NCBI GenBank assembly: GCA_003452915.1
Contig: DMMZ01000032.1
Coordinates: 19,359 to 44,242 of the forward strand
Origin: Clostridiales bacterium
GTDB taxonomy: Bacteria > Bacillota > Clostridia > Oscillospirales > CAG-382
Direction of reading: 5' to 3'
DNA: 24,884 nt
Shown: positions 7,465-15,679 of the stretch, in pieces
Position numbering within the stretch: position 1 is the stretch's first letter
How the letters are laid out: every line of letters begins with the position of its first letter
Position numbers and translations under genes: made by a program
The notes under the pieces: model-generated
Seen by the model: the letters and a program-made list of their open reading frames with translations, nothing else
Database searches by the model: none
What the model was told of the DNA's origin: nothing

Positions 7465-7608
7465 TTTCGTCAAGTCTTAACAGACTTTCCGAAAACGTAC
7501 AATTCCCGCTCTCTATGCTATGTTAAGCTAAACTTTACAAAAAAATGTTAGATTTCACTTTAATAAGCAATATACCAAAATAAATAATACATATTCGGAG
7601 GTTCTTTT

Positions 7609-8196
7609 ATGAGGATTAAAGAGATAGGAAAAAAATTCAAGGAATTCGATTACAAAAAGTTACTCAACACAAAAGCTTTCCTTATAGTGGGATGTATAAC
7701 CCTTGTGGGAATCGCCATACTGGTTAACACATTAGTCAGCGGCGGTGCCGAGGATGTTTTAAACAACGAAAGCGGAAAAATTCTTGGCAACTCGGTTCTT
7801 GTTGATAACAATACCAGCGCAGATGACGTTATTGCTGACGAAAACGAGCAAGGCGACTTCTTTGCAGCATCAGCTATAAACAGACAGAATACCCGTGATG
7901 ATGCTCTTGAGGTTTTACAGCAAATTGCAGAAAATCCGGATGCTCTTCCCGATGCTAAAGAAGATGCACTGCTTGATATTGCGGCAATTGTAGACGATAT
8001 GAACGCTGAATCTAACATCGAAACGCTTATAAAGGCAAAAGGTTTTGCAGAGTGTGTTGCAGTTATTTCCGGTGAGAATTGCAGCGTAATCGTACAGAGT
8101 GACGGGTTGCTTGCAAACGAACTTACTCAGATTCTAGAGATTATTTATGATCAAGCAGGTATTGTACCAGATAATGTAACAGTTATTGAAAAGTAA
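7609..8196 (+). CDS. spoIIIAH: Stage III sporulation protein AH
   Basis: SpoIIIAH is the mother-cell protein that spans the outer forespore membrane and binds forespore SpoIIQ across the intermembrane space, forming the channel ring. The 195-residue product has a basic cytoplasmic lead (1-24), one membrane helix (about 26-45, AFLIVGCITLVGIAILVNTL), an acidic low-complexity linker (about 48-85), a helical stretch (about 95-130) and the C-terminal YscJ/FliF-like ring-building domain (about 130-195, ending DNVTVIEK). The ATG has a strong CGGAGG site 7 nt upstream. It is separated from spoIIIAG by 202 bp with hairpins, whereas the preceding genes are nearly fused, so its level may be set separately. 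Confidence 0.95.
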   Translation: MRIKEIGKKFKEFDYKKLLNTKAFLIVGCITLVGIAILVNTLVSGGAEDVLNNESGKILGNSVLVDNNTSADDVIADENEQGDFFAASAINRQNTRDDALEVLQQIAENPDALPDAKEDALLDIAAIVDDMNAESNIETLIKAKGFAECVAVISGENCSVIVQSDGLLANELTQILEIIYDQAGIVPDNVTVIEK

Positions 8197-8217
8197 CTAC
8201 AATTAAAAAAAGAATGA

Positions 8218-8265
8218 AACACATAGAGGGAGACTTTCTAAAAAGAAGGTATCCCTTTATGCGTT
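8218..8265 (+). terminator. Long imperfect stem-loop after spoIIIAH (probable terminator)
   Basis: Two 22-nt arms (8218-8239 and 8244-8265) pair across an AAAA loop with two G-U wobbles and two mismatches (left arm core CATAGAGGGAGACTTTCT). It starts 22 bp after the spoIIIAH stop and is the likely end of the sporulation transcript. The T tract is poor (TTTATAATG), so it may instead protect or process the mRNA end. Confidence 0.55.
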
Positions 8266-8271
8266 TATAAT

Positions 8272-8318
8272 GATTATAGAATTTTATAATCTTGACATTA
8301 TTTTTATTGTATGATAAT
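8272..8318 (+). promoter_or_regulatory. Candidate promoter with adjoining palindrome upstream of the UroD-like gene
   Basis: TTGACA (8292-8297) is followed after 15 bp by GATAAT (8313-8318), a plausible vegetative promoter with a slightly short spacer. The 20-bp near-perfect palindrome GATTATAGAATTTTATAATC (8272-8291) abuts the -35 box, a position typical of regulator binding. All of this is AT-rich, so chance similarity is possible. A leader of about 45-50 nt would precede the ATG at 8372. Confidence 0.45.
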
Positions 8319-8371
8319 CTGCAAAATGAAGTTAAATTTTTAAAATAAAATCCGGAAAGTGAAGATATATT

Positions 8372-9499
8372 ATGATGACTTCCCGCGAAAGATTAATGAG
8401 AATATTTAAAAACGAAGAAATTGACCGCCCTGCATTGAAGCTATGGGGCGCAGGGAAGTACAAAGATGGTGACCAGTTGCTTAATCTTTTGTATAAGCCG
8501 GTTGCAGAGCTAGCTTTTGAAATAACGGATTTATTCGGCGGAAGTTATTCACCGTTTGATATTTTCTACGGTAACAATTCGGCAGGACAGGTAGAAGTTA
8601 CTGTTAAAAAAACAACTGAACCGAATTGGGTGGAGCATCATTATCTCTATCATACACCGCTCGGTGATTTACATTCAATTTACAGATTTTCGACAGTAGG
8701 CGAACCCGGTATGATTACCGAATATGCTGTAAAAGACGAAAATGATTTAAAAAAGCTACTTTCTATAAAATATGCACCGATACCGTTCAAATCTAATCAT
8801 AATAAGGCGTTAGAAGAAATGGGCGACAGAGGTGTTGTTATGTTTGGGCTGGATCACGCTGCCTATGCTTTACATAGAATGATGGGTTCGGAGACTATGG
8901 CAATAATGAGTTTTGATTGCAGAGAATTATTGGAAGAGGTTATTGCATCCTTTTCAAAACGCATCTATAATCATGCCGAGCAAGCGATAAGCGAAGGAAT
9001 AAAAGCACCTTTTAGTTGGGTTGGACCAGAATTATTTATACCGCCGTTAATGTCGCCAAAAGATTTTGATGATTTTGTGTTTAAATATGATAAATCTCTT
9101 TGTGATTTAATACATTCAGCAGGCGGATATGTTTGGGTTCACTGCCACGGAAAAACCGAAAAGTTCATAAACCGTTTTATTGAAATGGGTGTGGATATAT
9201 TAAATCCCCTTGAGCCACCACCGAATGGTGATGTTGATATGGATGAGGTTGTCAGAAAATACGGTCAAAAAATCGGGCTTGAAGGTAATATTGAAATACA
9301 GGATATCATTCAATCAGAACCTGAACATTTAAAAACACTTATTAGCTCCTGCGTTAAAGCTGGTAGTAAAAGCGGTCGTTTTATTTTGTGTCCGTCAGCA
9401 GGATATATGGAATATCCCTTTCCTGATCAAAGATACATAGATAATTTAATGCTTTATTTGAATTATGGTTATGAGTGTGTAACGAAATTATGTAAATAG
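8372..9499 (+). CDS. Uroporphyrinogen decarboxylase-like protein (MtaA/CmuA-type methyltransferase family)
   Basis: The 375-residue protein has the UroD TIM-barrel signature at its N terminus (SRERLMRIFKNEEIDRP) and the usual late motifs: WVHCHGKTEKFI (255-266), DILNPLEPP (275-283), IGLEGNIEIQDI (301-312) and RFILCPSAGY (336-345). In corrinoid/CoM methyltransferases of this family a zinc site is built from His-X-Cys and a later Cys. Here the matching residues appear to be His257, His259 and Cys340, so a metal site is plausible with Cys replaced by His. True HemE carries an Arg-rich N-terminal motif that is not seen. The likely class is a methyltransferase acting on a corrinoid protein or small methyl donor; the substrate is unknown. 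No corrinoid protein, activator or other hem gene is adjacent. ATG 8375 is an equally possible start; GGAAAG lies upstream. Confidence 0.85.
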   Translation: MMTSRERLMRIFKNEEIDRPALKLWGAGKYKDGDQLLNLLYKPVAELAFEITDLFGGSYSPFDIFYGNNSAGQVEVTVKKTTEPNWVEHHYLYHTPLGDLHSIYRFSTVGEPGMITEYAVKDENDLKKLLSIKYAPIPFKSNHNKALEEMGDRGVVMFGLDHAAYALHRMMGSETMAIMSFDCRELLEEVIASFSKRIYNHAEQAISEGIKAPFSWVGPELFIPPLMSPKDFDDFVFKYDKSLCDLIHSAGGYVWVHCHGKTEKFINRFIEMGVDILNPLEPPPNGDVDMDEVVRKYGQKIGLEGNIEIQDIIQSEPEHLKTLISSCVKAGSKSGRFILCPSAGYMEYPFPDQRYIDNLMLYLNYGYECVTKLCK

Positions 9500-9506
9500 T
9501 TATACG

Positions 9507-9540
9507 CCCCGCTTTATAATCCTATTAAGCGGGGTTATTA
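9507..9540 (+). terminator. Rho-independent terminator after the UroD-like gene
   Basis: CCCCGCTT (9507-9514) pairs with AAGCGGGG (9527-9534) across a 12-nt loop and is followed by TTATTATTAT. It lies 7 bp past the stop. The GC-rich stem stands out from its surroundings. The 157-bp stretch from here to 9697 is AT-rich, with no further gene. Confidence 0.85.
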
Positions 9541-9697
9541 TTATCCTTTACAAAACGAGTAATATAAGCTATTTAATCGTTTATTTATATTTAAAAATTT
9601 ACAAAAGCATAATAAACAATAAATAGTTTTAATGTATTATAAGATTTGATTTGACCTTTGAGCGGTTGCACGATAAATAATTATAAGGATGTTAAAA

Positions 9698-11302
9698 TTG
9701 TTGATAAATAATAATATTACAAATGAAGTGAATCGCAGAAAAACCTTTGCTATAATTTCTCACCCCGATGCTGGAAAAACAACCTTGACGGAAAAACTTC
9801 TACTTTATGGTGGAGCAATAAGACAGGCAGGTACTGTAAAAGGCAGAAAAGCGGCAAAACATGCTATTTCCGACTGGATGGAGATAGAAAAGCAAAGAGG
9901 TATATCCGTAACCTCAAGCGTATTAAATTTTGATTATAACGGTTACCGAATAAATATACTGGACACACCCGGACATCAGGATTTCAGTGAGGATACCTAC
10001 AGAACCTTGACAGCAGCCGATAGTGCCGTTATGCTGATTGATGGTGCAAAAGGTGTTGAAGCACAGACAAAAAAGCTTTTTCATGTTTGTAGAATGAGAA
10101 AAATTCCTATTTTCACCTTTGTAAATAAACTGGATAGATTCTGTAAGAACCCTTTAGCATTAATGGAAGAAATCGAGGCTACTCTTGGAATACGTTCCTG
10201 CGCTATTAACTGGCCTATTGGTACAGAAGGCGATTTTAAGGGTGTTTATAACCGAAAGCTATCTCAAATAGAGTTATTTGAATCGGAGGATCATGGTAAA
10301 AAAATAGTTGCTTCCAACGCAGGAAATATTGACGACTTGAAGTTCAAGGAAATATTGGGTGAAGATTTATATAATAAACTGTGTGAGGATATTACATTAT
10401 TAGATATTGCCGGAGACGAATTTGATTTGGACAGAGTGCTTGAAGGCGAGCTTACTCCATTGTTTTTCGGTAGCGCTATGACAAACTTCGGTATACAGCC
10501 TTTCTTGGAAGAATTTCTTAAAATTGCACCCTCCCCTACAGCCAAAAATCATAGCGAAGGCTGTATAGCTCCATATGATGACGAATTTTCTGGCTTTATA
10601 TTTAAAATACAGGCAAATATGGATCCTTCTCATAGGGACAGAATCGCTTTTGCCAGAGTTTGCTCAGGAAAATATGAAAAAGGAATGGATGTTTACCATA
10701 CAAGAACAAATAAAAGTATTCGGTTGTCACAATCACAGCAATTTCTGGCACAGGATAGAATCAGTGTTGAGGAAGCATATGCCGGTGATATTATCGGGCT
10801 GTTTGATCCGGGCATTTTCAATATCGGAGATACCCTTTGCGGTAATAAAAACAGTTATCATTTCGAGGGCATCCCAATGTTTCCTGCCGAACACTTTGCC
10901 TTGGTTATCAACAAGGATTCCTCCAAGAGAAAACAATTTTTAAAGGGAATTAATCAAATCTCAGAGGAAGGCGCAATTCAAGTTTTTAAAAGCCCCAACG
11001 CTGGTGTGGAAAATTACACTATTGGAGTTGCAGGTGTTTTACAGTTTGAAGTATTAGAATATAGGATGAAAAACGAATACAAAGTTGATATAAATATACA
11101 AAAGTTACCCTATTCGATGGCACGGTGGATTGTTTCGGATAAGAATGTTAAGGATATTCCTGGTTACAGCGGTAGCACGATAACAGTAGAGGATGAATAT
11201 CAAAGACCGGTAATGCTGTTCAGAGATCAGTGGATATTAAATAAAGTGATAGAAAAAAACAGTGGTGTTAAATTTTTGGATATTGCACCTCCTGTTAATT
11301 AA
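9698..11302 (+). CDS. prfC: Peptide chain release factor 3
   Basis: RF3 is a translational GTPase that removes RF1/RF2 from the ribosome after peptide release. G motifs are present: SHPDAGKT (21-28), DTPGH (89-93) and NKLD (143-146). The switch II context GHQDFSEDTYRTL is the RF3 form, not EF-G or Tet(M). The C-terminal RF3 domain follows (LQFEVLEYRMKNEY, then MARWIV). I choose TTG 9698, giving 534 residues: AAGGA ends 8 nt upstream, and the distance to the RRKTFAIISHPDAGKTT block equals that of E. coli RF3 as I recall it. ATG 9689 has no spacing from the same ribosome site. It is followed after 25 bp by the HelD-like gene, probably co-transcribed. Confidence 0.93.
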   Translation: MLINNNITNEVNRRKTFAIISHPDAGKTTLTEKLLLYGGAIRQAGTVKGRKAAKHAISDWMEIEKQRGISVTSSVLNFDYNGYRINILDTPGHQDFSEDTYRTLTAADSAVMLIDGAKGVEAQTKKLFHVCRMRKIPIFTFVNKLDRFCKNPLALMEEIEATLGIRSCAINWPIGTEGDFKGVYNRKLSQIELFESEDHGKKIVASNAGNIDDLKFKEILGEDLYNKLCEDITLLDIAGDEFDLDRVLEGELTPLFFGSAMTNFGIQPFLEEFLKIAPSPTAKNHSEGCIAPYDDEFSGFIFKIQANMDPSHRDRIAFARVCSGKYEKGMDVYHTRTNKSIRLSQSQQFLAQDRISVEEAYAGDIIGLFDPGIFNIGDTLCGNKNSYHFEGIPMFPAEHFALVINKDSSKRKQFLKGINQISEEGAIQVFKSPNAGVENYTIGVAGVLQFEVLEYRMKNEYKVDINIQKLPYSMARWIVSDKNVKDIPGYSGSTITVEDEYQRPVMLFRDQWILNKVIEKNSGVKFLDIAPPVN

Positions 11303-11327
11303 AAATTGAATGTGAAAGGAAGGATTT

Positions 11328-13640
11328 ATGCCGTTAAAAGAGCATGCGGATTATAGTTATGAAAAACAAAGGCTGGACGAAACAATACAATATGTAAATA
11401 CGTCTTTAAATAAAAACATATGCAACGCCGAATTATTAAGAAAAGATACAATAGAGGTATTTAAGGAGCTTGATTACAGAGATAGTAATCTCGTTTATGA
11501 CCAGGCGGCTTTAAACGCATTTTTATATAAAAGAGAAAGTATCATGTTTACGGGCTTAACAAGAGCGCAAAGAAAACCTTATTTTTGCAGAATTGATGTT
11601 AAATTATCCGAAAACGAACAAACAAAGAAATTATATATCGGAAAGATGGCTTTAACAGGTGAGGATATTGAAAATCCTTTGATAGTCGATTGGCGTGCTC
11701 CTATTGCGAGTGTTTATTATAACGGACGTTTAGGCGATGTTGTTTACGATTCGCCCGATGGAGAGCAGAAAATAGAATTAAATTTAAAAAGACAATATAC
11801 AATTAACGATGGAATTCTGGAAAATATTATGGATGTCGATATTACAACCACCGACACATTTCTGCAAGCAGCACTCGGCGAAAACAAGGATAACAGACTT
11901 CAAGACATTGTTTCTACAATTCAAGCTGAGCAAAACGATATTATAAGAGCGGATATATACAGTCCTATTATTGTTCAAGGTGTTGCAGGGAGTGGAAAGA
12001 CTACTATTGCGCTCCACAGAATTGCTTATTTAATATATACCTTCGAAAAAGATTTTGATCCTTCGGATTTCCTAATTATTGCTCCCAACACTTTATTTTT
12101 AAATTATATTTCTGAGGTTCTCCCCGAGCTGGGTGTGGAACGAGTTAAACAGACAACTTTTATTGACATAGCGTTTGAGCTTCTTGGTAAAAAATACAAT
12201 CTTACAGACCCTGATGAAAAGTTGATTAAATTTATCAGTAATAGTAAAAACTTCAGGAACAAAGAAACAGAATTATTACGCCGTGTTTCCGAATATAAAA
12301 GTTCATTAGATTATCGTGATGCAGTAGATAATTATGTAGCTTCGTTGGAACAAACTTTTATACCCGATCAGGATTTTTGTCTTGGCGAGCATGTAATTAT
12401 AAAAGCAGACGTTGTTAAACATATTTTTTTAACGCAGTTTTCTCATTTACCGTTATATAAAAGAATACCGTTTATAAAAAATTTTTTATCGTCTAAATTA
12501 AAAAATAGTAGTAAAAATATACTCCAAAATATTGAAAATGATTATGATCAACAAATAAATGCATTAAGACGCGACTTGAGCCCTTCAGCTGAACGAAAAG
12601 AAAAGATTGTAGCTCTGATGGATGCAAGGGATGAAAATTTAGAATTCTATAAAAATGCTGCCAAATACGCTGTTGTAAAATACCTCTCACTTTTACCAAA
12701 AAAGCAAGATATTATCAATTATTATAAAGAACTAATAACTGCTTCGGAGAATTGCAGAAAGTTTTTTATTTCATCAGATGATGAATTTATAATGTATTTT
12801 TGTAAGCACAATAATACCTTATTCAGAAAAAGGTTACTTGAATTTGAAGACCTTTCCCCGTTAATGTATTTAAAGTATAAAATCTTCGGATTTGAAACAG
12901 AAATAACCACAAAATATATAGTAATAGACGAAGCGCAGGACTTCAGTCTGTTCCAAATATATACCTTGAAAAAAATATTTGACACGGAGCTTTTTACATT
13001 ATTAGGGGATTTAGCTCAGGGTATTCACTCCTATAGAGGTATTAAAAACTGGCAGGACGTAATAGACAAGGTTTTGCAAAATAATTTTACAAGATATTTG
13101 ACTTTAAACCAGAGTTATCGTACCACAGTTGAAATTATGAATGCTGCCAACGAGTTTATTAAAATAAGTAATATTTCAAATATTGAGTTGGCAAAACCTG
13201 TAGTCAGACATGGAAACAAGCCTGCTATATACAGATTTTCTGAAAAAGAAGCATTGATTCAAGCACTTGAAGATAAAATTAATTATTTAAAAAGCATACA
13301 ATATAAAACAATTGCTATTATCTGCAAAACAAATGATGACTGCTCTATTGTAAAATTTCTATTGAACAAAAGAGGAAACAAATCAATAAGACAATTAAGT
13401 TCTGAGGATATAACTTATGAAGGCGGAACTATTATAGTTCCCTCATATCTTGCAAAAGGACTTGAGTTCGATGCAGTTATTATTTGTACCCTCACCGAGG
13501 ACTACTCTTTGGAGGAATTGGATTTAAAATTACTTTATGTTTCAATGACAAGAGCATTACATTGTCTTGATTTTTTGTGTTTATACAAGAATATGAAGAT
13601 ATTGGATCTAGTACCAGAGGATTTTATTCAACGGACATGA
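11328..13640 (+). CDS. helD: HelD-like UvrD/Rep-family helicase (RNA polymerase recycling ATPase)
   Basis: This 770-residue protein has the size and layout of Firmicutes HelD. It has an N-terminal helical arm (about 1-60), the IENPLIVDWRAPIASVYY segment (114-131) typical of HelD, Walker A GVAGSGKTT (218-226), a long inserted helical domain, Walker B YIVIDEAQDFS, the GDLAQGIHSYRG motif III, LNQSYRTT motif IV, GLEFDAVII motif V and YVSMTRA motif VI. In B. subtilis HelD binds RNA polymerase, inserts its arms into the active channels and uses ATP to free stalled polymerase from DNA. The gene has a strong GGAAGG site 4-5 nt before ATG. Its neighbour prfC recycles the translation termination machinery, so the pair may serve recovery of stalled gene expression; that link is inference. 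A DNA-repair UvrD paralogue is the less likely alternative. Confidence 0.88.
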   Translation: MPLKEHADYSYEKQRLDETIQYVNTSLNKNICNAELLRKDTIEVFKELDYRDSNLVYDQAALNAFLYKRESIMFTGLTRAQRKPYFCRIDVKLSENEQTKKLYIGKMALTGEDIENPLIVDWRAPIASVYYNGRLGDVVYDSPDGEQKIELNLKRQYTINDGILENIMDVDITTTDTFLQAALGENKDNRLQDIVSTIQAEQNDIIRADIYSPIIVQGVAGSGKTTIALHRIAYLIYTFEKDFDPSDFLIIAPNTLFLNYISEVLPELGVERVKQTTFIDIAFELLGKKYNLTDPDEKLIKFISNSKNFRNKETELLRRVSEYKSSLDYRDAVDNYVASLEQTFIPDQDFCLGEHVIIKADVVKHIFLTQFSHLPLYKRIPFIKNFLSSKLKNSSKNILQNIENDYDQQINALRRDLSPSAERKEKIVALMDARDENLEFYKNAAKYAVVKYLSLLPKKQDIINYYKELITASENCRKFFISSDDEFIMYFCKHNNTLFRKRLLEFEDLSPLMYLKYKIFGFETEITTKYIVIDEAQDFSLFQIYTLKKIFDTELFTLLGDLAQGIHSYRGIKNWQDVIDKVLQNNFTRYLTLNQSYRTTVEIMNAANEFIKISNISNIELAKPVVRHGNKPAIYRFSEKEALIQALEDKINYLKSIQYKTIAIICKTNDDCSIVKFLLNKRGNKSIRQLSSEDITYEGGTIIVPSYLAKGLEFDAVIICTLTEDYSLEELDLKLLYVSMTRALHCLDFLCLYKNMKILDLVPEDFIQRT

Positions 13641-13662
13641 ATATATAAAAATGTAAAGTAAT

Positions 13663-13717
13663 AAAAATGTCCTAATGAAAGCAATCTAAAAATTGCAGAC
13701 AATAGGACAAATTTTTA
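13663..13717. terminator. Bidirectional terminator between convergent helD and cheB
   Basis: AAAAATGTCCTA pairs with TAGGACAAATTTTT, with an inner GCAAT/ATTGC helix around the loop CTAAAA. T-rich sequence follows on the + strand and A-rich sequence precedes it, so it can serve both the rightward helD unit and the leftward chemotaxis operon. Confidence 0.75.
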
Positions 13718-13757
13718 TAATCCTCAAATTATGAAGATTAAATATTTTATAATCCTC
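13714..13757. repeat. Short direct repeat between helD and cheB
   Basis: TTTATAATCCTC occurs twice (13714-13725 and 13746-13757), 32 bp apart start to start, in the convergent intergenic region. The role is unknown; it may be left over from a small local duplication. Confidence 0.5.
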
Positions 13758-13770
13758 CATTTGAGATATT

Positions 13771-14802
13771 TTAATTTCTTGATAAGTTTTTTACCGCCAT
13801 CATTATAGCATTTGATATTTGATCCAGATTAAATTGCTTCTCAACCGCTCCAATATTATTTGCAACCTTAGGCATACCGTAAACAACCGAAGATTTTTCG
13901 TCCTGTCCAATTGTTATTGCTCCCATCCGGCGCATTTCGTAAAGTCCTTTGGCTCCGTCCTGTCCCATTCCGGTTAAAATTACACCGACCGCATTTTTAC
14001 CACATTCTTTAGCAACCGAATTAAAAAGCACGTCAACAGAAGGACAATGTCCATTTACTCTATCGCCTGTAAAAACGTCGGTTTTATATCTGTCGCCTAT
14101 CTTTCTGATTTTTAAATGTTTATCGCCCGGAGCGATATAAACTTTTCCGGTTTCTATAAATTCGTTGCCTTCCGCTTCCTTAACGGTTAGCTTTGTCTGA
14201 GTGTTCATTCTTTCCGCAAACATCTTGGAAAACACTGGTGGTATGTGTTGAACAATCACTATTCCCGGAATATTAGCCGGAAGTTCTTTTAATACACGAT
14301 AAATAGCTTCGGTTCCGCCAGTTGATGCACCTATTGCAATTATCTTTTTTTCGTCAAATTTATACGATTCTGATACGTCAACCTTGTTTATATTATTTTC
14401 ACGTTTAACTTTTGCTGTTACTGCAATCTTTATCTTTGATATGAGTTCATCAATAAAATTATCCATTCCCTTTGGTGAACGGTCATCAGGCTTGGTAACG
14501 AAATCAACAGCGCCTGCATTCATTGCATCAAATATTGCATCCGAAACTGTGCTTACAACAATAACAGGTAGCGGATATTGAGGTAATAATCTTGTGATAA
14601 ATTCAATGCCATTCATTCTCGGCATTTGAACGTCGCAAGTCATTACATCAGGGTTATATTGTATAATCTGATCTCTGGCTTGAAAAGGATCGCTTGCTTT
14701 AGCTACAATCTCTATTTGAGGATCTTTTGATAATCCTCTTGATAATACCTCTCTGAACAATACGGAATCATCAACAATTAAAACTTTTATTTTTTCATTC
14801 AT
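13771..14802 (-). CDS. cheB: Chemotaxis response regulator protein-glutamate methylesterase CheB
   Basis: CheB removes methyl groups from receptor glutamates (and deamidates glutamines) to reset receptor activity after CheA phosphorylates it. The 343-residue protein has an N-terminal receiver domain (about 5-125; acidic VDD near residues 10-12, phospho-acceptor Asp57 in TCDVQMP, Lys104), a linker, and the methylesterase domain (about 152-340). The catalytic triad is visible: Ser160 in GASTGGTEA, His186 in QHIPP and Asp282 in GMGQDGAKG. It is the last gene of the operon, 23 bp after cheR, with GAGGT at good spacing before ATG. A terminator lies beyond its stop. Confidence 0.97.
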   Translation of the reverse strand: MNEKIKVLIVDDSVLFREVLSRGLSKDPQIEIVAKASDPFQARDQIIQYNPDVMTCDVQMPRMNGIEFITRLLPQYPLPVIVVSTVSDAIFDAMNAGAVDFVTKPDDRSPKGMDNFIDELISKIKIAVTAKVKRENNINKVDVSESYKFDEKKIIAIGASTGGTEAIYRVLKELPANIPGIVIVQHIPPVFSKMFAERMNTQTKLTVKEAEGNEFIETGKVYIAPGDKHLKIRKIGDRYKTDVFTGDRVNGHCPSVDVLFNSVAKECGKNAVGVILTGMGQDGAKGLYEMRRMGAITIGQDEKSSVVYGMPKVANNIGAVEKQFNLDQISNAIMMAVKNLSRN

Positions 14803-14825
14803 CTTAATCGTACCTCGTCAATCTT

Positions 14826-15674
14826 TTATATCTTTCGATAAACCGCAGGCATTATATACTTAAAGTCCGATTCATTTCTTGCTATCGATTCTGAATGTCC
14901 GATAAAGAGATAACCGCCTTCTTCCATAAAATCATAAAACTTTTTAATTAATTTAATCTTAGTTTCGTTGTCAAAATAGATCATTACATTTCTACAGAAT
15001 ATTACATGAAATTTCTTTTTAAAAGGAAAGTTTTTTTCCATAAGATTAAATTTTCTGTACAAAACTTCTTTTTTTATATCATCCTTAATAACCGAATTGT
15101 TTTCATCTAGATGTTGAAAATAATTCATCCTCCAAATCGGAGGGATGGTTTCTAACCTTACGTTTGGATAAATGCCGAGCTTTGCTTCATTCAAAACTCG
15201 TTCCGAAATATCAGTAGCTAGAACTTTACAATCCCATAATCGTTTACTACTACCAAAATATTCATCCATGAGAATTGCAAGTGTATATGATTCTTCACCT
15301 GTTGAGCAAGCGGCACACCAGATTCTTAAATCTTTATTAATAACAGTTTTTTCAAGAAAGGGTAGCACATAGTCCTTATAATAAATAAAATGCTCTTTTT
15401 CACGCATAAAGAATGTATGGTTTGTTGTAATTTTATCTATAAGTGTAGCTTGATTTAACTTTTTTGACACCAAATCGTTATAAAACTCAGTAAAGTTATT
15501 ATATCCGGCTTGTAATAATGTATTGTTTAAGCGTCCTATTAAAAGTGCGCGTTTTTCTTCCTTGATATTAATGCCATAATTAGTCTTTATATAATTAACA
15601 AGTTGAGCAAATTCTTTTTCTGTTATATCCATCTTATGTACTTTTGTGCAGATTGGAGAGGTTAACCTCTCCAA
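14826..15674 (-). CDS. cheR: Chemotaxis protein methyltransferase CheR
   Basis: CheR methylates receptor glutamates using S-adenosylmethionine. The protein has an N-terminal helical domain with ITTNHTFFMRE (82-92), the SAM-binding WCAACSTGEESYTLA (119-133), a DIxERVL segment, VIFCRNVMIYFD and a late FIGHSES. Two starts compete. TTG 15674 has AAAGGA with ideal 7-nt spacing and gives 282 residues, but its first 14 residues are encoded largely by a perfect palindrome and are not family-like. ATG 15632 (268 residues, MDITEKEFAQLV) matches the usual CheR N terminus but has a poor ribosome site (ATAAG). The beta-subdomain before the VIFC segment seems short, as in CheR proteins that do not bind a receptor pentapeptide; that comparison is from memory. 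The gene follows a 117-bp gap after the second mcp. Confidence 0.93.
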   Translation of the reverse strand: MERLTSPICTKVHKMDITEKEFAQLVNYIKTNYGINIKEEKRALLIGRLNNTLLQAGYNNFTEFYNDLVSKKLNQATLIDKITTNHTFFMREKEHFIYYKDYVLPFLEKTVINKDLRIWCAACSTGEESYTLAILMDEYFGSSKRLWDCKVLATDISERVLNEAKLGIYPNVRLETIPPIWRMNYFQHLDENNSVIKDDIKKEVLYRKFNLMEKNFPFKKKFHVIFCRNVMIYFDNETKIKLIKKFYDFMEEGGYLFIGHSESIARNESDFKYIMPAVYRKI

Positions 15675-15679
15675 TCTGC
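15648..15679. repeat. Perfect 32-bp palindrome over the cheR start region
   Basis: The arm GCAGATTGGAGAG (15648-15660) is mirrored exactly by 15667-15679 around the centre GTTAAC, so all 32 bases are self-complementary. As RNA it gives a 13-bp stem with a 6-nt loop. On the - strand it covers the TTG (15674) candidate start of cheR, beginning 2 nt after the AAAGGA ribosome site. No T tract follows on either strand, so it is not a plain terminator. Confidence 0.9.

Noticed and set aside
7496..7503. CGTACAAT before spoIIIAH as a sigma-E -10 box
   Set aside because: Seven of eight bases match, but no ATATT-like -35 element stands 14 bp upstream.
8218..8370. Riboswitch in front of the UroD-like gene (cobalamin-type expected for corrinoid enzymes)
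   Set aside because: The long stem-loop lies upstream of the likely promoter, the remaining leader is about 50 nt, and no B12-box-like conserved core is visible.
9651..9679. TTGACC-17 bp-TAAATA, a promoter-like pair just before prfC
   Set aside because: The start point would fall near 9686, on the ribosome binding site itself, leaving no leader for a gene that clearly uses AAGGA. Chance match in AT-rich DNA is more likely.
9698..11302. Ribosomal-protection tetracycline resistance protein, Tet(M) type
   Set aside because: The switch II context GHQDFSEDTYRTL and the C-terminal domain are those of release factor 3.
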